64,000 nt of DNA, taken from the NCBI RefSeq assembly GCF_000620785.1, contig NZ_JIAI01000012.1, forward strand, positions 62,001 to 126,000. The letters are read 5' to 3'. Below the pieces are notes generated by a model. It saw nothing but the letters and a program-made list of their open reading frames with translations. It did not search any database and was not told the DNA's origin. This document shows positions 53,257 through 62,592 of this stretch, piece after piece (position 1 is the first letter of the stretch; every line of letters begins with the position of its first letter). Made by a program: the position numbers and the translations under genes. Source of the stretch: Actinospineispora acaciae DSM 45401 (lineage in GTDB: Bacteria > Actinomycetota > Actinomycetes > Mycobacteriales > Pseudonocardiaceae).

Positions 53257-54138
53257 ATGAGGGAGATCGGGCGTGAGCTGTGGGGGAGCTGGCGCGGCGG
53301 GCGGCGGATTGAGCGGCTGTGTTACCTGGTCGGTGCGGTGCTGGTGCTTTCCGGGGTGGCGCATCTGGGGGTGCAGGCGGTGGTTGGTGGGCCTTGGGAG
53401 GGGCCGGTGTCGTGGCGCAAGCCGGTCACGTTCGGGTTGTCGTTCGGGCTGACGCTGGTCAGCGTGACGTGGGTGGCGTCGTTTGTGCGGATGGGGGTAC
53501 GGGCGCGCGCTCTGCTGCTCGGCGCCTTCGGCGTGGCCAGCGTCGCGGAGGTCGGGTTGATCACGGCGCAGGCCTGGCGGCGGGTGCCGTCGCACTTCAA
53601 CTTTGAGACGACGTTCGACACCCGCGTCACCACCGTGCTCGCGGCCGGCGGCGGGGTGTTGATCACGGTGGTGGTGTCGTTGTTCGTGCTGTCGCTGCGC
53701 GCCCAGCCCGGGCTGGAGCCGCTGTTGCGGGCGGCGATCCGGGCGGGGTTCGGGGCGTTGGTCGCCGCGATGGCCGTCGGCGCCGTGATGATCGGCATCG
53801 GCACCACGCTGGCCAGGGGCGGCGACCCGCAGGCTGCGTACCACACGGCGGGCGCGTTCAAGCTCGCGCACGCGGTGGCCATGCACGGCATCGCGCTGCT
53901 GCCGGGGCTGGCCTGGCTGGGTCGGTTCGGCTCGCTGGCCGGCGAGCGCCGCGCGCGGTTGCTCGCGCTCGCGGCCGTCGGCTACGTCGGGCTGCTCGGC
54001 TGCGCGCTGGCGGTCGGCCCGACGGTGGTCTGGGTCCTCGGCGCGGCGTTCGCCGCCATACTGATCACCGCCGCCACCCCGATCGTTCTCGACGCATCAG
54101 GCCTGGTCAGAGGCCGTGAGTGGTTAGCGTCGTCATAG
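53257..54138 (+). CDS. hypothetical polytopic membrane protein, 293 aa
   Basis: I do not recognise a named family. It has about eight membrane helices: 'LCYLVGAVLVLSGVAHLGVQAV', 'PVTFGLSFGLTLVSVTWVASFV', 'ALLLGAFGVASVAEVGLITAQA', 'TTVLAAGGGVLITVVVSLFVLSL', 'GALVAAMAVGAVMIGIGTTLA', 'AVAMHGIALLPGLAWLG', and two more. Single His residues in the first and sixth helices could bind a cofactor. Its last residues (REWLASS) and its stop are encoded by palindrome copy 6. ATG 53257 is used. It is convergent with recQ. The 262 bases upstream, shared with the Shedu promoter, hold no other gene. Confidence 0.75.
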   Translation: MREIGRELWGSWRGGRRIERLCYLVGAVLVLSGVAHLGVQAVVGGPWEGPVSWRKPVTFGLSFGLTLVSVTWVASFVRMGVRARALLLGAFGVASVAEVGLITAQAWRRVPSHFNFETTFDTRVTTVLAAGGGVLITVVVSLFVLSLRAQPGLEPLLRAAIRAGFGALVAAMAVGAVMIGIGTTLARGGDPQAAYHTAGAFKLAHAVAMHGIALLPGLAWLGRFGSLAGERRARLLALAAVGYVGLLGCALAVGPTVVWVLGAAFAAILITAATPIVLDASGLVRGREWLASS

Positions 54139-54165
54139 CAACCCTAACCACTCACGGGTGGTGAC
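54106..54165. repeat. dispersed palindrome, copy 6
   Basis: Same element: GTGAGTGGTTAGCG on the left, loop TCATAG, and CCCTAACCACTCAC on the right, with two mismatches in the stem. It lies between convergent genes and gives the membrane protein its last codons and stop. Confidence 0.88.
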
Positions 54166-54173
54166 CTGGGGTT

Positions 54174-56279
54174 TTAGGCGGCGAGGGCTAGGGCGAACGG
54201 CAACACGGACGGGGCGCCGGCGGTGCGCAGTGTCCTGGCGGCCACGGTCATCGTCCAGCCGCTGTCGATCACGTCGTCGACCAGTAGGACCGGGCCGGTC
54301 ACGGTGGAGAGGTCGGGGAGGGCGTCGGCTTCGAAGGCGTTCCAGACGGCCGCCAACCGTTGCGCGGAGTTTTGTTGTCCTCCCGAGCCGGAGCCGGCCG
54401 GGACAAGTGTGCCGAGCAGCGGCAACCGGCCGATCTCCGAGATCCGCCTGGCCAGGTGCGCGAGCTGGTGCGGGCGGCGGCGTGAGCCGAGGCCGACCAC
54501 CCCGACGGGCCGCTGCGTCCAGCCCCAGCCGGACAGCACCCGCACGCATGCGTCGAGCACCTCGGCCGGCACCGGCCCGTCTTCCCCGTCCAACAACGAG
54601 CGCAGCCGGGCGCCCCAGCCGATGTCGGACAGCCGGCCGATCACGCGGCCCTCCTCGGCCAGCTCACCGGCCGCGATCCGCCCGGCCAGCGGCACGCCGA
54701 GCTCCTTCATCCCGCTGGGCCACTGCTTGCGCGGTGGCACCGCCACCCCGGGCCGCGCCACCCGCTCGGCCGCCGCCGCCTCGGCCGACCCGTCCACCTC
54801 GGACGACCAGACGGTGCCGGTGCACACGTCACACCGGCCGCACGCCTCGTCGGCGCCTGGGTCGTCGAGCTGGCGGCGCAGGAACACCAGCCTGCACTCG
54901 GAGGTGTCGAGGTAGTCGAGCATGGCGCGCTGTTCGGCCTCGCGTGCGGCGGCGATCCGGCGGTGCCGCTCGCCGTCGTACACCCATGGCTCGCCGGTGC
55001 CGACCCAGCCGCCCTTGACGCGGCGGGCGGCGCCGTCGCTGTCCAGCACCTTGAGCAGCATCTCCAGCCGGGTGCGGGACAGGTCGACCCTGGTCTCCAG
55101 CGCGGCGGTGGACAGCGGCTGGTCGGACAGCGCGGCCAGCGTGTGACGGACCAGCGGTTCGGGCGGGAAGGCCAGCGAGGCGAAGTACGCCCAGATGTCG
55201 CGGTCCTCCCGGCCGGGCAGCAGCACCACCTCGGCCCGGTCCACCGCGCGGCCGGCCCGGCCGATCTGCTGGTAGTACGCCACCGGCGAGGCGGGCGCGC
55301 CCAGGTGCACCACGAAGCCGAGGTCGGGCTTGTCGAAGCCCATGCCCAGCGCGCTGGTCGCCACCAGGGCCTTGACCCGGTTCGCCAGCAGGTCCGCCTC
55401 GGCGGCCAGCCGTGCGTCCTGGTCGGTCCTGCCGGTGTACGAGGCCACCGCGTGCCCGCGCTCGCGCAGGAACTCCGCGACCTCCTCGGCGGCCTGCACG
55501 GTCAGCGTGTAGACGATCCCGGCGCCGGGCAGCTCGTCGAGCCGGGACGCCAGCCAGCCCAGCCGCTGTGCCGCCGTGGCCAGCTTCACCACGGACAGCC
55601 GCAGGCTGGCCCGGTCCAGCGAGCCGCGCAGCACCAGCGTGTCGTCGTCGCTGCCCAGCCCCAACTGCTCGGTGACGTCGTGCACCACCCGGTCGTTCGC
55701 GGTGGCGGTGGTGGCCAGCACCGGGATGCCGGCCGGCAGCTCCGCGATCAGCGCCCGCAGCCGGCGGTAGTCGGGACGGAAGTCGTGGCCCCAGTCGGAC
55801 ACGCAGTGCGCCTCGTCCACCACGAGCATGCCGGCGGTCGCGGTGAGCCGGGGGAGCACCCGGTCGCGGAAGTCGGGGTTGTTCAGCCGCTCCGGGCTGA
55901 CCAGCAGCAGGTCCACCTCGCCGGCGTCGATCGAGGCGTACAGCTCGTCCCACTCGTCGACGTTCGCGGAGTTCACCGTGACCGCCTTGATGCCCGCGCG
56001 CCCGGCCGCCTCGATCTGGTTGCGCATCAGCGCCAGCAGCGGCGAGACGATCACCGTCGGACCGGCGCCGGCCTCCCGCAGCAACGCCGTGGCCAGGAAG
56101 TACACCGCCGACTTGCCCCACCCGGTGCGCTGCACCACCAGCGCGCGGCGGCGCTGGCCGACCAGGGCGTGGATGGCCGTCCACTGGTCGTCGCGCAGCC
56201 GCGCGTCCGGCCCGGCGAGGTCGGCGAGCAGCTCGTCGGCGCGTCGACGGAGGTCGGTGTCGGTCAGCGTCACGGACAT
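54174..56279 (-). CDS. RecQ-type DNA helicase with C-terminal phosphoribosyltransferase-like domain
   Basis: A 701-residue helicase that should unwind DNA in repair. Motif I is TGWGKS (52-57), motif II DEAH (155-158, VVDEAHCVSDWGHDFRPDYR), motif VI 'QQIGRAGRA', and the RecQ zinc site is 'C...CGRCDVC'. From about residue 560 the protein leaves the RecQ plan, and the end (664-676, VLLVDDVIDSGWT) is the PRPP-binding motif of type I phosphoribosyltransferases, as in ComF. Such fusions are seen in other actinobacteria. What the extra domain binds is unknown. ATG 56279 is preferred (ATG 56288 is possible). It is divergent from the MoxR gene. Confidence 0.9.
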   Translation of the reverse strand: MSVTLTDTDLRRRADELLADLAGPDARLRDDQWTAIHALVGQRRRALVVQRTGWGKSAVYFLATALLREAGAGPTVIVSPLLALMRNQIEAAGRAGIKAVTVNSANVDEWDELYASIDAGEVDLLLVSPERLNNPDFRDRVLPRLTATAGMLVVDEAHCVSDWGHDFRPDYRRLRALIAELPAGIPVLATTATANDRVVHDVTEQLGLGSDDDTLVLRGSLDRASLRLSVVKLATAAQRLGWLASRLDELPGAGIVYTLTVQAAEEVAEFLRERGHAVASYTGRTDQDARLAAEADLLANRVKALVATSALGMGFDKPDLGFVVHLGAPASPVAYYQQIGRAGRAVDRAEVVLLPGREDRDIWAYFASLAFPPEPLVRHTLAALSDQPLSTAALETRVDLSRTRLEMLLKVLDSDGAARRVKGGWVGTGEPWVYDGERHRRIAAAREAEQRAMLDYLDTSECRLVFLRRQLDDPGADEACGRCDVCTGTVWSSEVDGSAEAAAAERVARPGVAVPPRKQWPSGMKELGVPLAGRIAAGELAEEGRVIGRLSDIGWGARLRSLLDGEDGPVPAEVLDACVRVLSGWGWTQRPVGVVGLGSRRRPHQLAHLARRISEIGRLPLLGTLVPAGSGSGGQQNSAQRLAAVWNAFEADALPDLSTVTGPVLLVDDVIDSGWTMTVAARTLRTAGAPSVLPFALALAA

Positions 56280-56368
56280 GGCGACCATGGTGCGGCCCGG
56301 CCCCGACAACTCCGCGCCCGGGTCTCCTCCGATCCGTCGAGTAGTAGAACGCGCGCGCACAGTGCAGG

Positions 56369-57268
<900 letters not shown>

Positions 57269-57269
57269 C

Positions 57270-58685
57270 GTGACGGTGCCGCTGAAGAACGGGCCACCCG
57301 AGCACGGCCTGCCCGGGCACCTGGTCGACTTCGTGAGCGCGCTGCGCCGCCACCAAGTACCGGTCGGGCCGGGCGAGACGGTGGACGCGGCCGCCGTGCT
57401 CGGCGCGGTCAACCTGCTGCGCCGCGACGAGCTGCGCGAGGGCCTGGCGTCCGCGGTGCTGCGCCGGTCCGGCCAGCGCGCCGTGTTCGACACGCTGTTC
57501 GACCTGTACTTCCCGGCGGCGCTGGGCCGTGGCCACGGCGACGTGGAGGTGCCCTGGACCCCCGACGGCCAGGTCGACCTGGACTCGCTGCGCGACATCC
57601 TGGCCGACCTGCTGCGCGACGGGGACGATGCCGCGCTGCGCGAGCTGGCCCGCGCGGTGGTGGACGCGCTCGGGCAGGCCAACGGCCCTGGCTCCGGCGG
57701 GCCGAACGGGCCGCGCAACTGGTCGGCCTACCAGGTGCTGCGCCAGGTCAGCCCGGAGACCCTGCTGGCCGGCATCCTGGCCGACCTCCTCGGGGAGAAC
57801 AAGGACGCATTCGCCGAGGAGGTGGCCCGCCGCGAGATCCGCCAGCGGATTGCCGAGTTCCGCAAGATGGTCACCGAGGAGGTCCGCCGCCGCACCGCCG
57901 AGACCCGGGGCCGCGACCAGGTGGCCAAGACCGCGGTGCCCAAGCAGGCCGAGCAGGTGGAGTTCCTGTCCGCCTACGCCGACCAGCTCGCCCAGCTGCG
58001 CCGCACCGTCCACCCGCTGGCCCGACGCCTGGCCAGCCGCCTGGCGGTGCGCCGCAAGCACGCCAAGCGAGGCGAGATCGACATGCGCCGCACGCTGCGC
58101 CGCTCGATGTCCACCGGCGGCGTGCCGATGCGCCCGGCCTACCGCACCCGCCGCCCCGGCCGCCCGGAGCTGGTGGTGCTCTGCGACGTCTCCGGCTCGG
58201 TGGCCGGCTTCAGCCACTTCACCCTGCTGCTGGTCCAGGCGCTGCGCGAGCAGTTCAGCAAGGTGCGGGTGTTCGCGTTCGTGGAGCGCGCCGACGAGGT
58301 CACCCACCTGTTCGAGCCCGGCAATGACCTGGCCAACGTGATGACCAGGGTGCTGCGCGAGGCCGAGCTGGTCACCTTCGACGGCCACAGCGACTACGGC
58401 GGGGCCCTGGCCAGCCTGGTCGAGCACTGGCCGGACGCGGTCGGCCCGCGCAGCTCGCTGCTCATCCTCGGCGACGGCCGCACCAACTACCGCGACCCCA
58501 ACCTGTCCGTGCTGCGCCGCCTGATCGGCCAGGCCCGGCACAGCCACTGGCTCAACCCCGAGCCCCGCCGCCAGTGGGGCAGCGGCGACTCGGCCGCCCT
58601 GCGCTACGCCGAGCTGATGCCGATGCACGAGTGCCGCACCGTCGCCCAGCTCGCCGACGTGGTCGAGTCACTGCTGCCGGTCTGA
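57270..58685 (+). CDS. VWA domain-containing CoxE-like protein
   Basis: A 471-residue protein of the CoxE group. The N-terminal part ('LVDFVSALRRHQVPVGPGETVDAAAVLGAVNLLRRDELREGLASAVLRRSGQRAVFDTLFDLYF') is a helical domain; the VWA domain starts near residue 300, with the metal-ion site DVSGSV near 306 and 'DGHSDYGGALASLVEHW' carrying the later ligands. CoxE and its MoxR-type ATPase are needed to mature carbon-monoxide dehydrogenase-type enzymes in some species, but no such enzyme is nearby. It is two bases from the MoxR gene, a clear operon. Its last 18 bases overlap the MFS gene. Confidence 0.92.
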   Translation: MTVPLKNGPPEHGLPGHLVDFVSALRRHQVPVGPGETVDAAAVLGAVNLLRRDELREGLASAVLRRSGQRAVFDTLFDLYFPAALGRGHGDVEVPWTPDGQVDLDSLRDILADLLRDGDDAALRELARAVVDALGQANGPGSGGPNGPRNWSAYQVLRQVSPETLLAGILADLLGENKDAFAEEVARREIRQRIAEFRKMVTEEVRRRTAETRGRDQVAKTAVPKQAEQVEFLSAYADQLAQLRRTVHPLARRLASRLAVRRKHAKRGEIDMRRTLRRSMSTGGVPMRPAYRTRRPGRPELVVLCDVSGSVAGFSHFTLLLVQALREQFSKVRVFAFVERADEVTHLFEPGNDLANVMTRVLREAELVTFDGHSDYGGALASLVEHWPDAVGPRSSLLILGDGRTNYRDPNLSVLRRLIGQARHSHWLNPEPRRQWGSGDSAALRYAELMPMHECRTVAQLADVVESLLPV

Positions 58686-60083
58686 GTGCCCGACAAGATG
58701 CCGGCCGTGGGCGCGCGCCACCTTGTGTGACCGGCCGAGGACGGTGGCCACCAGGAGCAGCAGCGATACCGCCGTCATGATCCCGCCGAGCAGGTGCAGG
58801 CCGGCGTCGGTGGCGCGCTCGCGGTAGGTGACGCCGATCAGGCCGGCGGAGAGCACGGCGCCGATGTACATGAAGGTCCGCATCAGGCCGGCCGCGGTGC
58901 CGATCTGGTCGGCCGGGGCCTGGGCGTACATGGCGGCCTGGTTGCCGACGGTGTTCAGGCCGGTCGGGATCCCGAACAGGACGCTGACCCCGACCAGCGC
59001 CCAGACCGGCGTAGTGGCGTGCAGGAACAGCAGGCTCGCGCTGCCGGCGGCCAGCGCGGCGGTACCGACCAGCAGCGGCCCGAGCACTCGTCGCCCGCGC
59101 GAACCGATCGCCGAGGCCACCGCGGCGACCACGAAGCCGGGCACCAGCAGCACGCCGGTGGCCGAGGACGAGCGGCCGGTGCTCTGCTCCAGCCATTGTG
59201 TCCAGCCGTATACGAAGCAGTAGTTGACCAGGAACGTCGCCGCGTAGCGCAGGTAGGTGGCGGTCAGCGGGCGGTTCGCGGCGAGCATCCGGGTGTCCAG
59301 GAACGGGGTGTGCGCGCGGTGCTCCCACCAGAGCAGGCCGCCCAGCGCCAGCACGCCGAGCGCCAGCAGCGGCCAGGACGGCGTGGCCAGCTTCATCAGG
59401 AACAGCATCAGGCAGGTCAGGCCGGTTGCGAACAGCGCGAGGCCTGGCACGTCCAGTGCCCGGAACAGCTCGCTCGCGCGGTGCCGGGTGCCGGTCCGGG
59501 AGTCCGAGGGCAGCCAGCACAGCGCGAACACCGCGCCGACCAGCGCCATCGGCAGGTTGACCAGGAAGATCGCCCGCCAGCCGCCGGCCGCGATGAGCAG
59601 GCCGCCCAGCGGCGGACCGACCGCCATGCTGACCTGCCCGGCGATGGCCAGCGCGCCCAGCACGCTCCCGGGCGCCGAGGTGTCCAACCGCTCGGACTGC
59701 CGGCGTACCAACGCCATCGCCGCCGGGTACGCCGCCGAGGTGCCCAGCCCGATCACCACCCGCGCGACGACCAACCAGCCCAGCGTGGGACCGGCATAGC
59801 CGAGCAGACCGCCGGCGCCGACCAGGGCCAGCCCGGTCAGGTACACCCGCCGGGCGCCGAAGCGGTCGGCGAGCTTGCCCATGGTGGGCTGGCCGACCGC
59901 GGTGGCCAGGTAGAGCGCGGACACCAGCCACGCCGTGGTCTCCGCGCCGACGCCGAACGCGGTGCCGATCGACACCAGCGCCACGGCGATGATCGAGGAG
60001 TTGATCGGGTTCAGGATCGAGCCGGTGGACACCGCCGTGACGAACCGGGCGCCGAAGCCCAGCGCGGCCGGGTCCCGGTTCAC
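58668..60083 (-). CDS. MFS transporter (DHA2-like)
   Basis: A 471-residue transporter with about 14 membrane segments. 'GQPTMGKLADRFGARRVYLTGLALVG' is motif A, and 'GALAIAGQVSMAVGPPLGGLLIAAGGWRAIFLVNLPMALVG' is motif C of drug:proton antiporters. GTG 60083 overlaps the stop of the MerR gene (GTGA), so regulator and transporter are translated together; this means that the regulator probably senses the compound that is pumped out. The drug is unknown. Its 3' end overlaps the VWA gene. Confidence 0.93.
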   Translation of the reverse strand: MNRDPAALGFGARFVTAVSTGSILNPINSSIIAVALVSIGTAFGVGAETTAWLVSALYLATAVGQPTMGKLADRFGARRVYLTGLALVGAGGLLGYAGPTLGWLVVARVVIGLGTSAAYPAAMALVRRQSERLDTSAPGSVLGALAIAGQVSMAVGPPLGGLLIAAGGWRAIFLVNLPMALVGAVFALCWLPSDSRTGTRHRASELFRALDVPGLALFATGLTCLMLFLMKLATPSWPLLALGVLALGGLLWWEHRAHTPFLDTRMLAANRPLTATYLRYAATFLVNYCFVYGWTQWLEQSTGRSSSATGVLLVPGFVVAAVASAIGSRGRRVLGPLLVGTAALAAGSASLLFLHATTPVWALVGVSVLFGIPTGLNTVGNQAAMYAQAPADQIGTAAGLMRTFMYIGAVLSAGLIGVTYRERATDAGLHLLGGIMTAVSLLLLVATVLGRSHKVARAHGRHLVGHSDRQQ

Positions 60084-60451
60084 GGCGTCCGCCGTTCGAA
60101 CCGTTCGTACGTCTCGATCTTGTCGTCGATCGCCTTCAGGTCGTCCTGCAGCGCGGCGATCCGGGCGGCGACGGCCTGGCGGTGGCCCAGCAGCAGCTCC
60201 CGCCGCTCGCCGGTGGTGGCCTCTCCGGCCCGGGCCAGCTCGGCGTACCGACGCAGCCGCGCGATGGGCATCCCGGTGTTGCGCAGGCGCGCGACCAGGC
60301 GGATCCAGGACTCGTCGCGCTCGGAGTACCGGCGCCGGCCGTTGGTCCTGGGCGGCGGGGCGATCAGGCCCTCGCGCTCGTAGTAGCGCAGGGTGTCGGC
60401 GCTCAGGCCGGTGCGGGCGGCCATCTCGGTGATGGACAGCAACGGGGTCAC
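60080..60451 (-). CDS. MerR-family transcriptional regulator
   Basis: A 123-residue activator/repressor. 'SITEMAARTGLSADTLRYYEREGLI' is the MerR winged helix; the coiled coil follows ('HRQAVAARIAALQDDLKAIDDKIETYE'). GTG 60451 is chosen because the operator and promoter lie just before it. It is the first gene of a two-gene operon with the MFS transporter and would control it, as in multidrug MerR systems. No Cys-based metal site is seen, so an organic ligand is likely. Confidence 0.92.
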   Translation of the reverse strand: MTPLLSITEMAARTGLSADTLRYYEREGLIAPPPRTNGRRRYSERDESWIRLVARLRNTGMPIARLRRYAELARAGEATTGERRELLLGHRQAVAARIAALQDDLKAIDDKIETYERFERRTP

Positions 60452-60463
60452 GTCCTGGAGTCT

Positions 60464-60489
60464 CCTGGTTGGAGTGCACTCCAGGTCAA
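60464..60489 (-). promoter_or_regulatory. MerR-type promoter with palindromic spacer
   Basis: Read on the minus strand: TTGACC (-35), the perfect 14-base palindrome TGGAGTGCACTCCA (60470-60483), and after a 19-base spacer GAGACT as -10, then ten bases to the GTG at 60451. A 19-base spacer that holds the operator is the hallmark of MerR-controlled promoters. Confidence 0.7.
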
Positions 60490-60492
60490 GCG

Positions 60493-61116
60493 TCAGTACT
60501 GGCGGGTTCGGGTGCCCTCGTCCAGGATCCGGTCCAGGTCCGCCACGGAGGTGCCGTTGGTGCCGGACGCGCTGCGCAGGAGCTGGCCGCCGGTGGGCAG
60601 CTCGCGGCGGCTCGGCCAGCTCTCGGCCTTCCACAGGCTGGAGCGGACGAACGCCTTCGCGCAGTGCATGTACAGCTCGTCCACCCGCACCTCGATGACG
60701 ATCTCCGGGCGGTGGCCCTTGACGGTCAGCTGGTCGGCGTACGGCGCGTCGCGCAGGATCGTCGCGGTGCCGTTCACCCGGATCGTCTCGTTCATCCCGG
60801 GCACCAGGAACAGCAGCGCCACCTTCGGCTGGGTCAGGATGTTCTGGAAGCTGTCCAGCCGGCGGTTGCCCTTGCGGTCGCCGAACGCGAGCGTGTGGTC
60901 GTCCAGGACCAGCACGCTGCCCGGCGGGTCGCCGCGCGGCGAGACGTCGCAGTCGCCGTCGGGCGAGGCGGTGGCGAGCAGGAAGAACGGGCTCGCCCGC
61001 AGGACCCGGGCGGACTCCTCGTCGATGTGATCGGTGACCTTGTCGACGGCGAGCCCGGACGGCTCACCCATGATCTCGCGCAGCTCGTCCTCGGTGGTGA
61101 TCCGCGTCCCCGGCAT
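60493..61116 (-). CDS. pyridoxamine 5'-phosphate oxidase-type FMN-dependent flavoprotein
   Basis: A 207-residue split-barrel flavoprotein of the PPOX group. 'FFLLATASPDGDCDVSPRGDPPGSVLVLDDHTLAFGDRKGNRRLDSFQNILTQPKVALLFLVPGMNETIRVNG' is the MSMEG_1061-like pattern, where the basic 'DRKGNRRLDS' likely grips the FMN phosphate. Relatives reduce small flavin/deazaflavin substrates; function is unproven. ATG 61116 is used; the frame runs on upstream but is not conserved. It is divergent from nadD, with about 80 bases between. Confidence 0.87.
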   Translation of the reverse strand: MPGTRITTEDELREIMGEPSGLAVDKVTDHIDEESARVLRASPFFLLATASPDGDCDVSPRGDPPGSVLVLDDHTLAFGDRKGNRRLDSFQNILTQPKVALLFLVPGMNETIRVNGTATILRDAPYADQLTVKGHRPEIVIEVRVDELYMHCAKAFVRSSLWKAESWPSRRELPTGGQLLRSASGTNGTSVADLDRILDEGTRTRQY

Positions 61117-61184
61117 GCCTCCGACGGTAACCGGACTTTCCCCGGCACGCAGGGTGTGCACCCGTTCGCCCGAACCCGGCGCTA

Positions 61185-61190
61185 TATCCT
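61185..61190 (+). promoter_or_regulatory. nadD -10 box TATCCT
   Basis: TATCCT ends six bases before the nadD ATG at 61197, and no ribosome-binding site is present; a leaderless start is likely. Confidence 0.5.
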
Positions 61191-61196
61191 GCCGCA

Positions 61197-61808
61197 ATGG
61201 GCGGCGGATGTGAGGAGCCGAGGCGCATCGGCGTCATGGGCGGCACCTTCGACCCCATCCACCACGGTCACCTGGTCGCCGCCAGCGAGGTGAGCTTCAA
61301 GTTCGGGCTGGACGAAGTGATCTTCGTGCCGACCGGCCAGCCGTGGCAGAAGAGTAACCGGATGATCAGTCCGGCCGAGGACCGGTACCTGATGACGGTG
61401 GTCGCCACCGCGTCCAACCCTCGGTTCTCGGTGGACCGCGCGGACATCGACCGCCCCGGCCCGACGCACACCGTGGACACCCTGCGCGAGCTGCGCGAGA
61501 AGTACCCGGGCAGCCAGCTGTTCTTCATCACCGGCGCGGACGCGCTCGCCCAGATCCTGTCCTGGCACAAGGTCGAGGAGCTGTTCGAGCTGGCCCACTT
61601 CGTGGGGGTGACCAGGCCCGGTTACGAGCTCGGCGACGAGCACCTCCCGGACGGCTCGGTCACGTTGATCGAGGTGCCGGCGATGGCCATCTCGTCGACC
61701 GGATGCCGGCAACGGGTCAGGGAGGGGCGCCCGGTCTGGTACCTGGTGCCGGACGGCGTCGTCCAGTACATCTCCAAGCGGCACCTGTACCGGGCGAACG
61801 ACTGCTGA
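61197..61808 (+). CDS. nadD: nicotinate-nucleotide adenylyltransferase
   Basis: A 203-residue enzyme that makes deamido-NAD from nicotinate mononucleotide and ATP, essential for NAD. The nucleotidyltransferase motif is '[12 protein letters not shown]', and '[26 protein letters not shown]' holds the second (SSTxxR-like) motif. It is the last gene of the conserved chromosomal core in this window; in most actinobacteria it follows proA directly and is followed by rsfS. Here proA lies 9.5 kb upstream and rsfS is not seen in the window; a TetR-type gene on the other strand comes after it. Confidence 0.96.
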   Translation: MGGGCEEPRRIGVMGGTFDPIHHGHLVAASEVSFKFGLDEVIFVPTGQPWQKSNRMISPAEDRYLMTVVATASNPRFSVDRADIDRPGPTHTVDTLRELREKYPGSQLFFITGADALAQILSWHKVEELFELAHFVGVTRPGYELGDEHLPDGSVTLIEVPAMAISSTGCRQRVREGRPVWYLVPDGVVQYISKRHLYRANDC

Positions 61809-61818
61809 CCGGCACGAA

Positions 61819-62463
61819 CTACTGCGCCTCGCCGTCCTCGCGGGTGAGCAGGCGCAGATGTGTGATGGCCATGTCGATCGCGGAAGCCATCGGCGTGACA
61901 TCGCGGCAGGTCTGCGCCAACAGGTAGCCGCCCTGGACGGCCGCCACGAAGCCCGTGGCGAGCTGGGCCACGTCGGCGTCCCTCGGGATGACACCTTCCT
62001 GTTGAAACCGGCGAAGGAGGTCCTCGAAGAGTTCTTGCCAGGCCGTGAACAGGTCGAGCAGTTTCCCGCGCGCGATCGAGTCCTGATCGGAGACCTCGTT
62101 CGCCAGGGAGCCCAGGGGGCACCCGTACCGGCCCTCTTGCAGGGCATTGTGCTCGACGAGTGCATCTCGCCAACGTCGCAGGCCCGCGAACGTCCTCACT
62201 TTCTCCAGGCGTTCTCGCTCACCGGTAATCGTTCGCTCGCCCACAAACTCGATCACCGCGCGCACCAGGGCCGGCTTGTCCTCGAAGTGTCGGTACAGCT
62301 GCGACTTGCTGACCTTGCTCGCTGAGACGACATCGTCCAGTGTCGTTCCACCGACTCCTCGCACGCGCATCAGTTCGGCGGCGTTGGCGACGATTCGAGA
62401 CCTCGTCTTCGCGCCGCGCGCCGTCAACCGCGCGGCCGCGGCCGTCCGCGCGCGCTCCTCCAC
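61819..62463 (-). CDS. TetR/AcrR-family transcriptional regulator
   Basis: A 214-residue repressor: HTH 'SRIVANAAELMRVRGVGGTTLDDVVSASKVSKSQLYRHFEDKPALVRAVIEFV', then a helical ligand domain with 'GCPLGSLANEVSDQD' in it, the latter typical of the subgroup that controls quinone or electrophile-responsive oxidoreductases. GTG 62463 is the start. It is divergent from the quinone-oxidoreductase-like gene, with two related TCTGGACGA sites between, so it very likely controls that gene and itself. Confidence 0.9.
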   Translation of the reverse strand: MEERARTAAAARLTARGAKTRSRIVANAAELMRVRGVGGTTLDDVVSASKVSKSQLYRHFEDKPALVRAVIEFVGERTITGERERLEKVRTFAGLRRWRDALVEHNALQEGRYGCPLGSLANEVSDQDSIARGKLLDLFTAWQELFEDLLRRFQQEGVIPRDADVAQLATGFVAAVQGGYLLAQTCRDVTPMASAIDMAITHLRLLTREDGEAQ

Positions 62464-62490
62464 GCCGCCATGGTAGTGACTACCCGGTCG

Positions 62491-62570
62491 TATCTGGACG
62501 ATTCCGTCTCAATGATCGTCGAAATACTTGCAACAGGACGCTACTCTGGACGAACTCGTCCAGTTGTAGC
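62491..62570. promoter_or_regulatory. TetR-type operator region
   Basis: A perfect dyad, TGGACGA-AC-TCGTCCA (62547-62562), is flanked by GCTAC and GTAGC. A second, weaker copy of the same half-site, TCTGGACGATTCCGTCT, lies at 62493-62509. Both are in the space between the divergent TetR-type and oxidoreductase genes. Confidence 0.65.
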
Positions 62571-62592
62571 GCTGGACACAAGGAGGTGTCGG

